From Prevotella falsenii DSM 22864 = JCM 15124 (GTDB taxonomy: Bacteria; Bacteroidota; Bacteroidia; Bacteroidales; Bacteroidaceae), in NCBI RefSeq assembly GCF_000613945.1, contig NZ_BAJY01000008.1, positions 36,328 to 100,327 of the forward strand: a stretch of DNA of 64,000 nucleotides, written 5' to 3'. The position numbers and the translations under genes are program-made. Positions 41,099 through 49,863 of the stretch are shown piece after piece; position 1 is the stretch's first letter; each line of letters begins with the position of its first letter. The notes beneath the pieces were generated by a model. It was not told where the DNA came from. It ran no database searches and saw only the letters and a list, made by a program, of their open reading frames with translations.

Positions 41099-42520
41099 AT
41101 GAATAAAAAACTATTCTTATTATCAGTTCTTTTAGGTTTTTGTGCCGGTGTGAATGCGCAGAAAGGTGCAGATGAATACACTACCGAGCAACCCTCTATC
41201 ACCATTACCACAACCAACTTGAAGAAGCAATGGCAACTCACGGTGCTGTTTAATGACAAGAGTAAAACAAAGCCTTGGATTGACAGAAACAACAACGGCA
41301 AGTATGATGCCGGTGAGGAAAGTATAAAGAAGTATGGCATAACCCGCTTTAAGCGCACACAATCCACTATAACCATATATGGCGATATGACTTTCTTTAG
41401 TTGCAATCTGAATGAATTGGTATCTATTGATGTGTCGAAATGTCCTGACTTGGGTTCGTTATACTGCGAAGAAAACCAAATAGAGAAGTTGGACGTCAGT
41501 CGAAATCCAAATTTGAAAAAACTATATTGCCACACCAATAAACTAAGTGAACTGAAATTGCCCGCAACGTCGGAGATAACAGAACTTTATTGTTTTAGAA
41601 ACAGCTTGAACGAGTTAGACCCAAGCGCGATGCCTAAGCTGCAAGAGTTTTATTGTGGCGAAAATAATCTTACGCAACTCGATATAACAAAGAATACACA
41701 GTTGAACCTGTTAGCTTGCAACAATAACAAGATAAAAACCATAGACATCGCTAAAAACCCGTTGTTGCAAAAGGTGTATTTGTTCGATAACGAAATAGAA
41801 ACGGTGGATATTAGCAAAAATCTTGCTTTAATGGAGTTTCATTGTTATAATAATAAATTAACGAACATAACCCTTGGCGACAATACCGAGCTTACTGCTC
41901 TGACTGTAAGTGGCAACAAGTTGAAAGCACTTGATATAAGAAAGTTGGTAAATCTTACCGATTTACAATGTGCCGATAACCAACTTACCGAGCTTGATAT
42001 TGCAGCCAACCTAAAGTTGAGCTTCATATCTTGCTACAGCAACCAAATAGCCAACCCTGCCATGAGACGAATGTTGGCAAACTTGCCCGATATGACGAGT
42101 GCCGATTATAAAGGTGAATTGGTGGTTGTAGATACGAAAGACGAGAACGAAAAGAATGTTTGCTACGAAGTAGATGTAACCGAACTTATTAATGCCAAGA
42201 ACTGGACAGCCTACGACTACCAACAGGGATTAAACGATGGGCGCAACTTATACGAAGGCGAGAAGATGCCAAACGGTATTGAACGTGTGGCAGCGGCAAA
42301 GATAAAGGTTAGCCCGGTGGCAAACAACAATGTGCTTACCGTGCTGTTGCCTTTAGGTATGGCAACTGCAACGGCTCGTATTTTTGGAGCTAACGGTGCA
42401 TTGCTTCGCACTGTGGTATTGCATACAGCTGAAAACCAAATCGATGTTGCGGGCTTTACTGCCGGCGTTTATTTCCTGAATGTGAATGGTGAAACACAAC
42501 GTTTTGTTGTAGAAAGATAA
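41099..42520 (+). CDS. Leucine-rich-repeat protein with T9SS sorting domain
   Basis: 473 residues with a signal peptide (about 1-20). From about residue 95 to 315 it is built of 20-22-residue leucine-rich repeats of the LYCxxNxLxxLDxSxNxxL type (LYCEENQIEKLDVSRNPNLK, FYCGENNLTQLDITKNTQLN), each with a cysteine that would stack in the solenoid. After a linker and a small domain, the last 75 residues (ARIFGANGALLRTV to ETQRFVVER) fit a T9SS sorting domain. The protein is therefore expected on the surface or secreted; LRR proteins of this kind bind host or bacterial ligands. It stands alone with no operon partner. Confidence 0.88.
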   Translation: MNKKLFLLSVLLGFCAGVNAQKGADEYTTEQPSITITTTNLKKQWQLTVLFNDKSKTKPWIDRNNNGKYDAGEESIKKYGITRFKRTQSTITIYGDMTFFSCNLNELVSIDVSKCPDLGSLYCEENQIEKLDVSRNPNLKKLYCHTNKLSELKLPATSEITELYCFRNSLNELDPSAMPKLQEFYCGENNLTQLDITKNTQLNLLACNNNKIKTIDIAKNPLLQKVYLFDNEIETVDISKNLALMEFHCYNNKLTNITLGDNTELTALTVSGNKLKALDIRKLVNLTDLQCADNQLTELDIAANLKLSFISCYSNQIANPAMRRMLANLPDMTSADYKGELVVVDTKDENEKNVCYEVDVTELINAKNWTAYDYQQGLNDGRNLYEGEKMPNGIERVAAAKIKVSPVANNNVLTVLLPLGMATATARIFGANGALLRTVVLHTAENQIDVAGFTAGVYFLNVNGETQRFVVER

Positions 42521-42533
42521 AGTAAGTGCGTTT

Positions 42534-42565
42534 CTTGGTGGATTGTCCGAAATGTGTTATCTTTG
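42534..42565 (+). promoter_or_regulatory. Promoter of the DUF3467 gene
   Basis: CTTG (42534-42537), a 20-nt spacer and TATCTTTG (42558-42565). The ATG is 60 nt downstream. Confidence 0.7.
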
Positions 42566-42625
42566 CATATAACTCAGAGTACATTGATGCTCTGCAACCG
42601 ATAACAAATAATTGAAATATAAGAA

Positions 42626-42946
42626 ATGGACAACAATCAAAACCAACAAGGACAGCAACTTCAGATAGACTTGAGTACTGAAATTGCAAAAGGAATTTAT
42701 ACGAACTTCCAAATCATCTCACACTCGAGTTCAGAGTTTGTGATCGACTTCATCAGTATGTTGCCGGGTGTTCCAAAGCCGACAGTAGCAAGTAGGGTAG
42801 TGCTTGCGCCCGAACATGCAAAACGCCTTTTGGCAGCTTTGCAAGAGAACATTGTTCGTTACGAACAAGAGTTTGGAAAAATTCAGATGCCCAACCAACA
42901 ACCAAGAACCGCAACTCCTTTCGGTCCGATAAAGAACGACGCATAA
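42626..42946 (+). CDS. DUF3467 protein
   Basis: 106 residues of the widely conserved but uncharacterised DUF3467 family: QIDLSTEIAKGIYTNF, then SSEFVIDFISMLPGVPKPTVASRVVLAPEHAKRL. The N-terminal Gln/Asn-rich start and Pro-rich tail are flexible. No membrane segment or signal is visible, so it should be cytoplasmic. It is monocistronic with its own consensus promoter. Function unknown. Confidence 0.85.
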   Translation: MDNNQNQQGQQLQIDLSTEIAKGIYTNFQIISHSSSEFVIDFISMLPGVPKPTVASRVVLAPEHAKRLLAALQENIVRYEQEFGKIQMPNQQPRTATPFGPIKNDA

Positions 42947-42979
42947 AAAGGAAAGTAGAAATTATATTGTTGCAGCATC

Positions 42980-43008
42980 GCAATTATTCATGCTCGTGTA
43001 ATAATTGC
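42980..43008 (+). terminator. Candidate hairpin after the DUF3467 gene
   Basis: GCAATTATT (42980-42988) pairs perfectly with AATAATTGC (43000-43008). The stem is AT-rich and lacks a T-run, and the right arm abuts the inverted-repeat element beginning at 43009. Confidence 0.4.
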
Positions 43009-43148
43009 ACGTGAGTTCGATATAAGAGTTACACGGTATCTTATTATTTATAAGATACTTAAAGACAGAAAAGATTATGATTTAATATGATTATAATCAG
43101 AAAGAGGTAAAATGTCTTCGCCCTAAAATTCTTATACCGAACTCACGT
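43009..43148. repeat. Inverted-repeat element, copy 2
   Basis: 18-bp ends at 43009-43026 (ACGTGAGTTCGATATAAG) and 43131-43148 (CTTATACCGAACTCACGT), inverted with one mismatch, spanning 140 bp. The ends match copy 1 at 2620-2746 but the interior does not, as expected for a non-autonomous element family with shared termini. Confidence 0.7.
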
Positions 43149-43323
43149 TGTTTATGAACGTTTTCGTTCAGCCAAATGAGCAACGCCAAATTTATCTAAG
43201 CATTGCCATGGCGCGAAAACGCAGTTTTCGAGGAACGAGAAAAGAACGAAAAGAAGTCAATAAAAGTGTAAACATTTTTCAGAAGTGATAGCGTTGCGTA
43301 ACCATCTATCCATCAGTACATTA

Positions 43324-43452
43324 CAAAACCTATTGTTTTGCGTTCCAAAACCGTAGGTTTTGCACGGTAAAAGCGTAGGTTTTACATCGCAAAACCTACG
43401 GTTTCGCAACGTCAAAGCGATTATATCACTTTTTAACAGAATTATCTTTACA
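43324..43452. repeat. Array C of 22-nt near-palindromic units with conserved tail
   Basis: Four units of exactly 22 nt begin at 43324, 43346, 43368 and 43390, with cores CCTATTG, CCGTAGG, GCGTAGG and CCTACGG, so the core occurs in both orientations while the CAAAA and TTTTG flanks stay symmetrical. A degenerate fifth unit runs into the tail at 43429-43452, shared with array B. Confidence 0.87.
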
Positions 43453-43472
43453 AAATCAAATCGAAAATCTCT

Positions 43473-43552
43473 CACTGTTTCATCAAGGAACTTGCTTAAA
43501 AGTACCTGCAAGATAGCCTGTTTTACCTGATTTCTTATTCCGAACTCACGTT
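43473..43552. repeat. Half copy of the inverted-repeat element
   Basis: This stretch aligns along its length with the reverse complement of 2620-2701 and ends in the same terminal repeat (43534-43552, CTTATTCCGAACTCACGTT). Its other end is not beside it; the nearest match is at 43009, so 43009-43552 may be one longer composite copy. Confidence 0.7.
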
Positions 43553-43745
43553 AATTGCGATATTTTATTGTGCAATATTTCTATATTCCAATAAAATAAT
43601 ATAAATTTGCAACTATAACCTAACAATTGGAATAACTGACCCATAACTCCTGCTGTATAGCTTCTTAAAAAATGGCGTGAATGCTTTTCAATAAAGCGAT
43701 AACGGACAAATGTCCATATTTTATTACTTTAAATAATTAAAGATT

Positions 43746-44798
43746 ATGAAAACAAAAGTTTTAAATTTCTTTTATGTGCTAACGTGTTTGACAATGTTAG
43801 GATTGATGTCTTCGTGTGATAAAGATGATAACACAGTACCAAAGAAAGAGAACGAACAAACTAAGGAAGAAGAAAAACCGGCTGAAACTTTTGAATTCGA
43901 CAAAGCTTATGCATTTGGCGAATTGCCTTATTTGAAACATGGAGATGTAAAAGGAGCTGACGAATTTGAAAGGAATTTGGCACAACGCCAAAAGCAAACT
44001 TTCCCGAAGTTAGGCGAAGTGTATTGGGGAAACGCCCCTAAGTTCTTTAAAGGTGCTAAATATACCGATGACGTAATATACGGTATGATGGAAATACCCA
44101 TTGTGAAAATTGATGCGGAGTTTACCAAAATGATGACCGATGCAGGGTTTGCCGACTATGGTACAACCGTTATTTCTGACGGCAATGGCAATGTAGCTCC
44201 TTGTCATATTTATTGGAATGCAAAACTAAAAATAAAGGCACTTGCTTACGATGCTAAGCATAAAGATATAAAATCGATACGTTCGATTGTAGAATTCAAA
44301 ATCGATGAGAACGAACCACAGACAAGTCAAGGCGATGAGCCGGAAGAAACGGTTATCCTTACCGATGTTACTGACTTCCCTGATGTAAAGGTACTGAACG
44401 AAAAATATGAAAGTTTGCCAAAACAGCAACTTATCGAAATGGAAAATGCCTTGGGACTTCGTTATTACGACGAAGAAGGAAGTGATGAAGGTAAAGCAGA
44501 GTTTCGCACAAAGAAAGAATATGAAGCCTATTCTAATTTGAATGCTTGTATGTATTTCTATGAAGCAAGCGAAAAAGCCATTTCATTCATTGCGCTCAGT
44601 TGTCCGGTAGTGAAAAAAGTAGAAGATTTAGACCGCAAGGAGTTAAACCAATGGTTTGCAGCCAACGGATACACCTTTGTAAAGAAGCAGAAAAAGTCTA
44701 ACGCACCCGGTGCCATCTATGCGAATAGTGCAGCAGGCGTAAAAGCTCATATCTATTTGAAAGCAAACGGGAATTGCTTCATAGAGATTTCTAAGTAA
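43746..44798 (+). CDS. Lipoprotein of unknown function
   Basis: 350 residues with a lipoprotein signal and lipobox LMSSC (Cys24), followed by Asp residues (CDKDD) and a Lys/Glu-rich linker (about 30-50). The rest has no recognised domain; it is acidic, with mixed alpha/beta character and a duplication-like pair of segments around LAFGELPYLKHG and LNEKYESLPKQQ. It is expected in the outer membrane facing the periplasm, or surface-exposed given the acidic +2 residues. No family was recognised. It stands alone and ends in the terminator at 44824-44856. Confidence 0.75.
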   Translation: MKTKVLNFFYVLTCLTMLGLMSSCDKDDNTVPKKENEQTKEEEKPAETFEFDKAYAFGELPYLKHGDVKGADEFERNLAQRQKQTFPKLGEVYWGNAPKFFKGAKYTDDVIYGMMEIPIVKIDAEFTKMMTDAGFADYGTTVISDGNGNVAPCHIYWNAKLKIKALAYDAKHKDIKSIRSIVEFKIDENEPQTSQGDEPEETVILTDVTDFPDVKVLNEKYESLPKQQLIEMENALGLRYYDEEGSDEGKAEFRTKKEYEAYSNLNACMYFYEASEKAISFIALSCPVVKKVEDLDRKELNQWFAANGYTFVKKQKKSNAPGAIYANSAAGVKAHIYLKANGNCFIEISK

Positions 44799-44823
44799 CC
44801 GGCATTTATAGCTTGAACATATT

Positions 44824-44856
44824 CGATGCACCGAATAAATCGATGCATCGTTTTTT
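44824..44856 (+). terminator. Terminator of the lipoprotein gene
   Basis: CGATGCA (44824-44830) pairs with TGCATCG (44844-44850), followed by six T residues. It lies 26 nt past the stop. Confidence 0.85.
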
Positions 44857-45016
44857 ATGTATGTTATTCTATTTTTTGTTTAGTTGATAATTCAATACTG
44901 CGTTTGCTGTATCTTTATGGCATAGTAATAACTTCAGTGAGGTAATTCCCTCTTTGTTGTTTAAAGTTGATACTGAAGAGTAGCTCTCTTTTTGTAAAAT
45001 GAACTCCATTGGAAAT

Positions 45017-45126
45017 TGATAACTACGCTTTAACATCACAAAACCTGCGCTTTTGCTCGCCTAAACCTATTGTTTTACGCTGCAAAACCTACGTTTTTGG
45101 AATGCAAGATAATAGGTTTTGTAATA
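45017..45126. repeat. Array D of 22-nt near-palindromic units
   Basis: Five units spaced exactly 22 nt start at 45017 (degenerate), 45039, 45061, 45083 and 45105. Cores are CCTGCGC, CCTATTG, CCTACGT and, inverted, ATAATAGG. This array lacks the tail seen in arrays B and C. Confidence 0.85.
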
Positions 45127-45440
45127 CGCTGACAGAAAGTTGGTTAGGCAAGAGCGTATGTTTGGAAAAATGTTTATGGTATTGTAATCTTCTTCTCTTT
45201 TATAAAATGAGATATGTAGGAGGGACAGAATGGTGGGTAGGAGGTTCTTTTTATTCAGAATGGTTGAATGATACGATTTCTCTCGTCGAACTCCTATTTC
45301 TCTGTCTTTGAACTTTGTTGTTTGAAAATCTGTACGCTTAGTTAAGTTAATATAGTGTTTTGATAGTTATATTTTGTTAAATCTCAAACCTTACAGTTTA
45401 TTACTTCTATATATGTGAGTGATTATTTTGAGAAAGTTTG

Positions 45441-45448
45441 TACCTTTG
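45441..45448 (+). promoter_or_regulatory. -10 element of the rpsL (str) operon
   Basis: TACCTTTG matches TAnnTTTG, 117 nt upstream of rpsL. The -33 is imperfect. The leader of about 110 nt could carry control elements. Confidence 0.65.
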
Positions 45449-45564
45449 CACCTCGAAATACCTTTGTGCGTTATTTACACATTATTATATATAATAGGTT
45501 AGGCGACGAAAGGTCTTAAGTATCGATAATAAATAAAATAATATAAAATAAAAAAAGTACAATT

Positions 45565-45948
45565 ATGCCTACTATTTCACAATTGGTAAAAAAAGGCAGA
45601 AAGGTGATTGTAGAAAAAAGCAAGTCTCCTGCTTTGGACAACTGTCCACAGCGTCGTGGAGTTTGCGTACGTGTCTACACAACAACACCTAAGAAGCCTA
45701 ATTCGGCAATGCGTAAGGTTGCCCGTGTTCGTTTGACGAACCAAAAGGAAGTCAATTCATACATTCCCGGCGAAGGACATAACTTGCAGGAGCACAGTAT
45801 CGTTCTCGTTCGTGGTGGTCGTGTAAAAGACTTACCGGGTGTTCGCTACCACATTGTTCGTGGTACACTTGATACTGCCGGTGTTGCAAACCGCACACAG
45901 CGTCGTTCTAAGTACGGTGCTAAGCGTCCAAAGGCAGCTAAAAAGTAA
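45565..45948 (+). CDS. rpsL: Ribosomal protein uS12
   Basis: 127 residues. It lines the decoding centre. The streptomycin-relevant lysines in TPKKPNSA (Lys44, equal to E. coli 43) and GGRVKDLPG (Lys88) are unmutated, so no rpsL-based resistance is expected. First gene of the run; a 233-nt spacer with two hairpins separates it from rpsG. Confidence 0.98.
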   Translation: MPTISQLVKKGRKVIVEKSKSPALDNCPQRRGVCVRVYTTTPKKPNSAMRKVARVRLTNQKEVNSYIPGEGHNLQEHSIVLVRGGRVKDLPGVRYHIVRGTLDTAGVANRTQRRSKYGAKRPKAAKK

Positions 45949-45966
45949 AGTAAAAAAGACTTTTTG

Positions 45967-46013
45967 AGTTTCTTTTCCTCTATAACGGGGAAAGAAACTT
46001 TGCGAAAGCAAAG
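45967..46013 (+). promoter_or_regulatory. Tandem hairpins between rpsL and rpsG
   Basis: A 12-bp stem (45967-45978 with 45988-45999; one G:U) is followed at once by CTTTGC-GAAA-GCAAAG (45998-46013), a perfect stem with a GAAA tetraloop. A CTTTTAG stretch follows. The position equals that of the S7 control site in E. coli, so autogenous control or attenuation is plausible. Confidence 0.6.
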
Positions 46014-46181
46014 CCTTTTAGTTTAACAGTCGGTGATGGTTGGTAAACAAAAGGTTTAAATAAAAGATAATAAAAGTTTTGCTGGAGATTTGTTAAGACA
46101 GGTTGAGTAAATGCCCAAGAGTGGACGTTGAAGAACGAAAAGACGACAGCCTCCGCAGAATTACTAATTTTTTAAATAAAA

Positions 46182-46658
46182 ATGAGAAAAGCAAAACCAA
46201 AGAAACGTGTGATCTTGCCAGATCCTAAGTTCAACGACCAAAAGGTCTCAAAGTTTGTAAATCACCTTATGTATGATGGAAAGAAGAATACATCATACGA
46301 AATTTTCTATGCAGCTCTCGATATTGTAAACGAGAAGAATAGCGACAAAGAGAAATCACCGCTGGAAGTTTGGAAGCAAGCTCTTGACAACATTACCCCA
46401 CAGGTAGAAGTAAAGAGCCGTCGTATCGGTGGTGCAACATTCCAAGTTCCAACAGAAATCCGTCCGGACCGTAAGGAAAGCGTGTCTATGAAGAATATGA
46501 TTGCATTTGCTCGCAAGCGCGGTGGCAAGAGCATGGCAGACAAACTCGCTGCTGAAATCATGGACGCATTCAACAATCAAGGTGGTGCTTACAAGCGTAA
46601 GGAAGATATGCACCGCATGGCAGAAGCTAACCGTGCATTTGCTCACTTCAGATTCTAA
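46182..46658 (+). CDS. rpsG: Ribosomal protein uS7
   Basis: 158 residues, starting [17 protein letters not shown], with the [16 protein letters not shown] beta hairpin that reaches the E site. It nucleates assembly of the 30S head and in E. coli represses the str operon. fusA starts 28 nt downstream. Confidence 0.98.
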   Translation: MRKAKPKKRVILPDPKFNDQKVSKFVNHLMYDGKKNTSYEIFYAALDIVNEKNSDKEKSPLEVWKQALDNITPQVEVKSRRIGGATFQVPTEIRPDRKESVSMKNMIAFARKRGGKSMADKLAAEIMDAFNNQGGAYKRKEDMHRMAEANRAFAHFRF

Positions 46659-46686
46659 ATGATAATTAAAAGGATATTAAAGAAAA

Positions 46687-48804
46687 ATGGCAAGTCAAGA
46701 TTTACATTTGACACGTAATATCGGTATCATGGCTCACATCGATGCCGGTAAAACAACAACATCAGAACGTATTTTGTTCTATACAGGTAAAACCCATAAG
46801 ATTGGTGAAGTACACGATGGTGCTGCAACAATGGACTGGATGGCACAAGAACAGGAGCGTGGTATCACCATTACTTCAGCTGCTACAACTTGTAATTGGA
46901 ACTACAATGGTAAATCATACAAGATTAACCTGATTGATACTCCGGGACACGTGGATTTTACTGCAGAAGTAGAGCGTTCACTTCGTGTTCTTGATGGTGC
47001 TGTTGCAACTTATTCTGCTGCCGACGGTGTTCAGCCACAGTCTGAAACTGTATGGCGTCAGGCTGATAAATATAATGTGCCACGTGTTGGTTACGTTAAT
47101 AAAATGGACCGTTCCGGTGCTGACTTCTTCGAGACAGTACGTCAGATGAAAGATATTTTGGGTGCTAATCCTATCGCTATCCAAATTCCAATCGGTGCAG
47201 AAGAAAACTTCAAGGGTGTGGTAGACCTCATCAAGATGAAGGCTGTTCTTTGGCACGATGAAACAATGGGTGCAAAATACGATATAGAAGAAATTCCTGC
47301 AGAGTTGGTAGACGAAGCAAACGAATGGCGCGAAAAACTTATAGAAGGTGCCGCTAACTACGACGACGATGTTATGGAGCTTTATCTTGAAGGGCAAGAT
47401 ATACCCGAAGATAAACTTATGGCTGCAATTCGTAAAGGTTGTATCTCTATGGACTGCTGTCCAATGCTGTGTGGCTCTTCATATAAGAATAAAGGTGTTC
47501 AAACATTGCTTGACTATGTTTGCGCATTCTTGCCTTCACCGCTCGACACTGTCGTTACTGTCGGTACAAATCCTGATACTGAAGAAGAAGAAGAACGCAA
47601 GGCCGGTATTAACGAGCCTACCGCAGCACTTGCATTTAAGATTGCTACCGACCCATTTATGGGACGTTTGGTGTTCTTCCGCGTTTACTCCGGTAAGGTT
47701 GTTGCCGGTTCGTATGTTTACAACCCACGTTCAGGTAAAAAAGAACGCATCAGCCGTTTGTTCCAAATGAACTCTAACAAGGAAATAGCAATGGAGTCAA
47801 TCGATGCAGGCGATATTGGTGCAGGTGTAGGCTTCAAGGATATTCGTACCGGTGATACTCTTTGCGACGAAGCACACCCAATCGTGCTTGAGTCAATGAC
47901 ATTCCCTGATACAGTGATTTCTATTGCCGTTGAACCTAAGAGTCAAGCTGATATTGCTAAACTTGATACAGGTTTGCAGAAGTTGGCGGAAGAAGACCCA
48001 ACATTTACTGTACGCACAGACGAACAGAGCGGTCAGACCATTATCTCCGGTATGGGTGAGCTTCACCTTGATATTATTATCGACCGTTTGAAGCGTGAGT
48101 TTAAGGTGGAATGTAACCAAGGTAAGCCACAGGTGAACTATAAGGAAGCAATCACAAAGGCAGCTCAAAGTCGCGAGACCTACAAGAAGCAGTCCGGTGG
48201 TCGTGGTAAGTTTGCTTGTATCGACGTTACAATCGAACCTAAAGACGAGGATTACAAGGAAGGCGATTTGCAGTTCATCAATGTTGTGAAGGGCGGTAAC
48301 GTGCCTAAGGAATTTATTCCTTCAGTAGAAAAAGGTTTCAAAGACTGCTTAGGTAACGGCGTTCTTGGTGGATTCCCAATTACAGGCTTGAAGGTTACTT
48401 TGACCGATGGCTCTTTCCACCCTGTAGACTCTGACCAGTTGTCATTCGAACTTGTAGCACATCAAGCGTTCAAGAAGCTTTGTCCACAGGCCGGTCCTGT
48501 ATTGATGGAGCCTATTATGAAGGTAGAAGTTGTTACTCCGGAAGAAAATATGGGTGATGTAATCGGTGACTTGAATAAGCGTCGTGGTCTTGTTCAGGGA
48601 ATGGAAGAAGCTCGTAGCGGTGCACGTGTTGTGAAAGCTATGGTACCATTGTCAGAAATGTTCGGTTATGTAACAGCTTTGCGTACTATTACCTCAGGTC
48701 GTGCAACTTCATCAATGGAGTACGATCACCACTCACCGGTTTCTAACAGCCTCGCAAAGGAAATCCTTGAAGAACTGAACGGAAACGCAGATCTGCTTAA
48801 ATAA
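46687..48804 (+). CDS. fusA: Elongation factor G
   Basis: 705 residues. GTPase motifs AHIDAGKTT (16-24), DTPGHVDF and NKMD are present, followed by the five-domain EF-G layout, including domain IV with the [15 protein letters not shown] start. It drives translocation. It follows rpsG in str order; tuf is not linked here, since it lies in the 27-kb cluster. A perfect hairpin lies between it and rpsJ. Confidence 0.98.
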   Translation: MASQDLHLTRNIGIMAHIDAGKTTTSERILFYTGKTHKIGEVHDGAATMDWMAQEQERGITITSAATTCNWNYNGKSYKINLIDTPGHVDFTAEVERSLRVLDGAVATYSAADGVQPQSETVWRQADKYNVPRVGYVNKMDRSGADFFETVRQMKDILGANPIAIQIPIGAEENFKGVVDLIKMKAVLWHDETMGAKYDIEEIPAELVDEANEWREKLIEGAANYDDDVMELYLEGQDIPEDKLMAAIRKGCISMDCCPMLCGSSYKNKGVQTLLDYVCAFLPSPLDTVVTVGTNPDTEEEEERKAGINEPTAALAFKIATDPFMGRLVFFRVYSGKVVAGSYVYNPRSGKKERISRLFQMNSNKEIAMESIDAGDIGAGVGFKDIRTGDTLCDEAHPIVLESMTFPDTVISIAVEPKSQADIAKLDTGLQKLAEEDPTFTVRTDEQSGQTIISGMGELHLDIIIDRLKREFKVECNQGKPQVNYKEAITKAAQSRETYKKQSGGRGKFACIDVTIEPKDEDYKEGDLQFINVVKGGNVPKEFIPSVEKGFKDCLGNGVLGGFPITGLKVTLTDGSFHPVDSDQLSFELVAHQAFKKLCPQAGPVLMEPIMKVEVVTPEENMGDVIGDLNKRRGLVQGMEEARSGARVVKAMVPLSEMFGYVTALRTITSGRATSSMEYDHHSPVSNSLAKEILEELNGNADLLK

Positions 48805-48819
48805 GAAAAATACTTGGGA

Positions 48820-48853
48820 ACACTCTCATAGCGAATGACTCTTATGAGAGTGT
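48820..48853 (+). promoter_or_regulatory. Perfect 11-bp hairpin between fusA and rpsJ
   Basis: ACACTCTCATA (48820-48830) pairs perfectly with TATGAGAGTGT (48843-48853). No T-run follows. It sits ahead of the S10 operon, where E. coli has an L4-responsive leader, but no homology to that leader is claimed. Confidence 0.6.
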
Positions 48854-48892
48854 AACCTGAGTCTGATATAAATTAATAAATTCAAAACAAAT

Positions 48893-49198
48893 ATGAGTCA
48901 GAAAATTCGTATTAAGTTAAAGTCTTACGACCACCAGTTGGTTGATAAGTCTGCAGAGAAAATTGTGAAGGCTGTAAAGGCTACAGGTGCTATCGTTAGC
49001 GGTCCTATTCCATTGCCGACACACAAGCGTATTTACACTGTAAACCGCTCAACTTTCGTTAATAAGAAATCACGTGAGCAGTTCCAGCTCTCAGATTTTA
49101 AGCGTCTCATCGACATTTATAGCTCAACACCAAAGACTGTTGATGCATTGATGAAACTTGAGTTGCCTTCAGGAGTAGAAGTGGAAATCAAGGTGTAA
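48893..49198 (+). CDS. rpsJ: Ribosomal protein uS10 (NusE)
   Basis: 101 residues starting [20 protein letters not shown], complete and with the [13 protein letters not shown] loop. Besides its ribosomal role it joins NusB in antitermination and contacts NusG. It is first in the S10 block, 88 nt after fusA. Confidence 0.97.
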   Translation: MSQKIRIKLKSYDHQLVDKSAEKIVKAVKATGAIVSGPIPLPTHKRIYTVNRSTFVNKKSREQFQLSDFKRLIDIYSSTPKTVDALMKLELPSGVEVEIKV

Positions 49199-49248
49199 TA
49201 CAAGTTACGAAAGAAACAAAGAATTTAATTATTTAAAATTTAATTGAA

Positions 49249-49863
49249 ATGCCAGGATTATTAGGAAAGAAAATCGGAATGACTTCCGTTTTCAGTGCCG
49301 ACGGTAAGAACGTACCGTGCACTGTTATCGAAGCTGGTCCTTGTGTCGTAACCCAAGTAAAGACAATTGAAAAAGATGGTTACAAGGCTCTTCAGTTAGG
49401 TTTCGGCGAAGCTAAGGAGAAAAGAACTTCTAAGCCACAGCAGGGACACTTTAAGAAAGCCGGCACAACACCAAAAAAGCACTTGGCCGAGTTCAAGTTT
49501 GATGAGGAATACAACCTCGGTGATACCATTACTGTTGAATTGTTCAACGACACTAAGTTTGTAGATGTTGTTGGTACATCAAAAGGTAAAGGTTTTCAGG
49601 GCGTTGTTAAGCGTCACGGATTTGGTGGTGTAGGTCAATCTACTCACGGACAGGACGACCGCGCTCGCAAACCCGGATCTATTGGTGCTTGCTCATACCC
49701 TGCAAAAGTGTTCAAGGGTATGCGAATGGGAGGTCAAATGGGTGGTGATAGAGTTACAACTCAAAATCTCCAAGTGTTAAAGGTAATTCCAGAACATAAT
49801 ATACTCCTCGTAAAAGGTAGTGTAGCTGGATGCAATGGTTCAACCCTTATAATTAATAAGTAA
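49249..49863 (+). CDS. rplC: Ribosomal protein uL3
   Basis: 204 residues. The extended loop with [11 protein letters not shown] and [13 protein letters not shown] reaches the peptidyl transferase centre. Its stop codon overlaps the start of rplD (A of TAATG shared), giving translational coupling with uL4. Confidence 0.97.
   Translation: MPGLLGKKIGMTSVFSADGKNVPCTVIEAGPCVVTQVKTIEKDGYKALQLGFGEAKEKRTSKPQQGHFKKAGTTPKKHLAEFKFDEEYNLGDTITVELFNDTKFVDVVGTSKGKGFQGVVKRHGFGGVGQSTHGQDDRARKPGSIGACSYPAKVFKGMRMGGQMGGDRVTTQNLQVLKVIPEHNILLVKGSVAGCNGSTLIINK

Larger units (their letters stand above)
42947..43745. other. Repeat-rich intergenic region
   Basis: About 800 bp without a gene. It holds a hairpin (42980-43008), an inverted-repeat element (43009-43148), array C with tail (43324-43452), and a half element (43473-43552). 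All small open frames here cross repeats and show no family. Nothing is recognised from 43553 to 43745 except AT-rich sequence. Confidence 0.75.
44799..45564. other. Intergenic region upstream of rpsL
   Basis: No gene is supported. It contains the lipoprotein terminator (44824-44856), array D (45017-45126) and the rpsL promoter (45441-45448). The segment 45130-45430 shows nothing else recognisable. Confidence 0.7.

Noticed and set aside
43324..43411. CRISPR array at the 22-nt repeats
   Set aside because: Units are contiguous, with no unique spacers between repeats, are too few and too short, and no cas gene is in the window.
43257..43511. An 84-residue minus-strand protein over array C (and similar small frames at 23103-23357, 23236-23439, 39928-40155 and 45009-45311)
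   Set aside because: The similarity between these frames comes from the 22-nt DNA repeat being free of stops; no start signal or family supports them.
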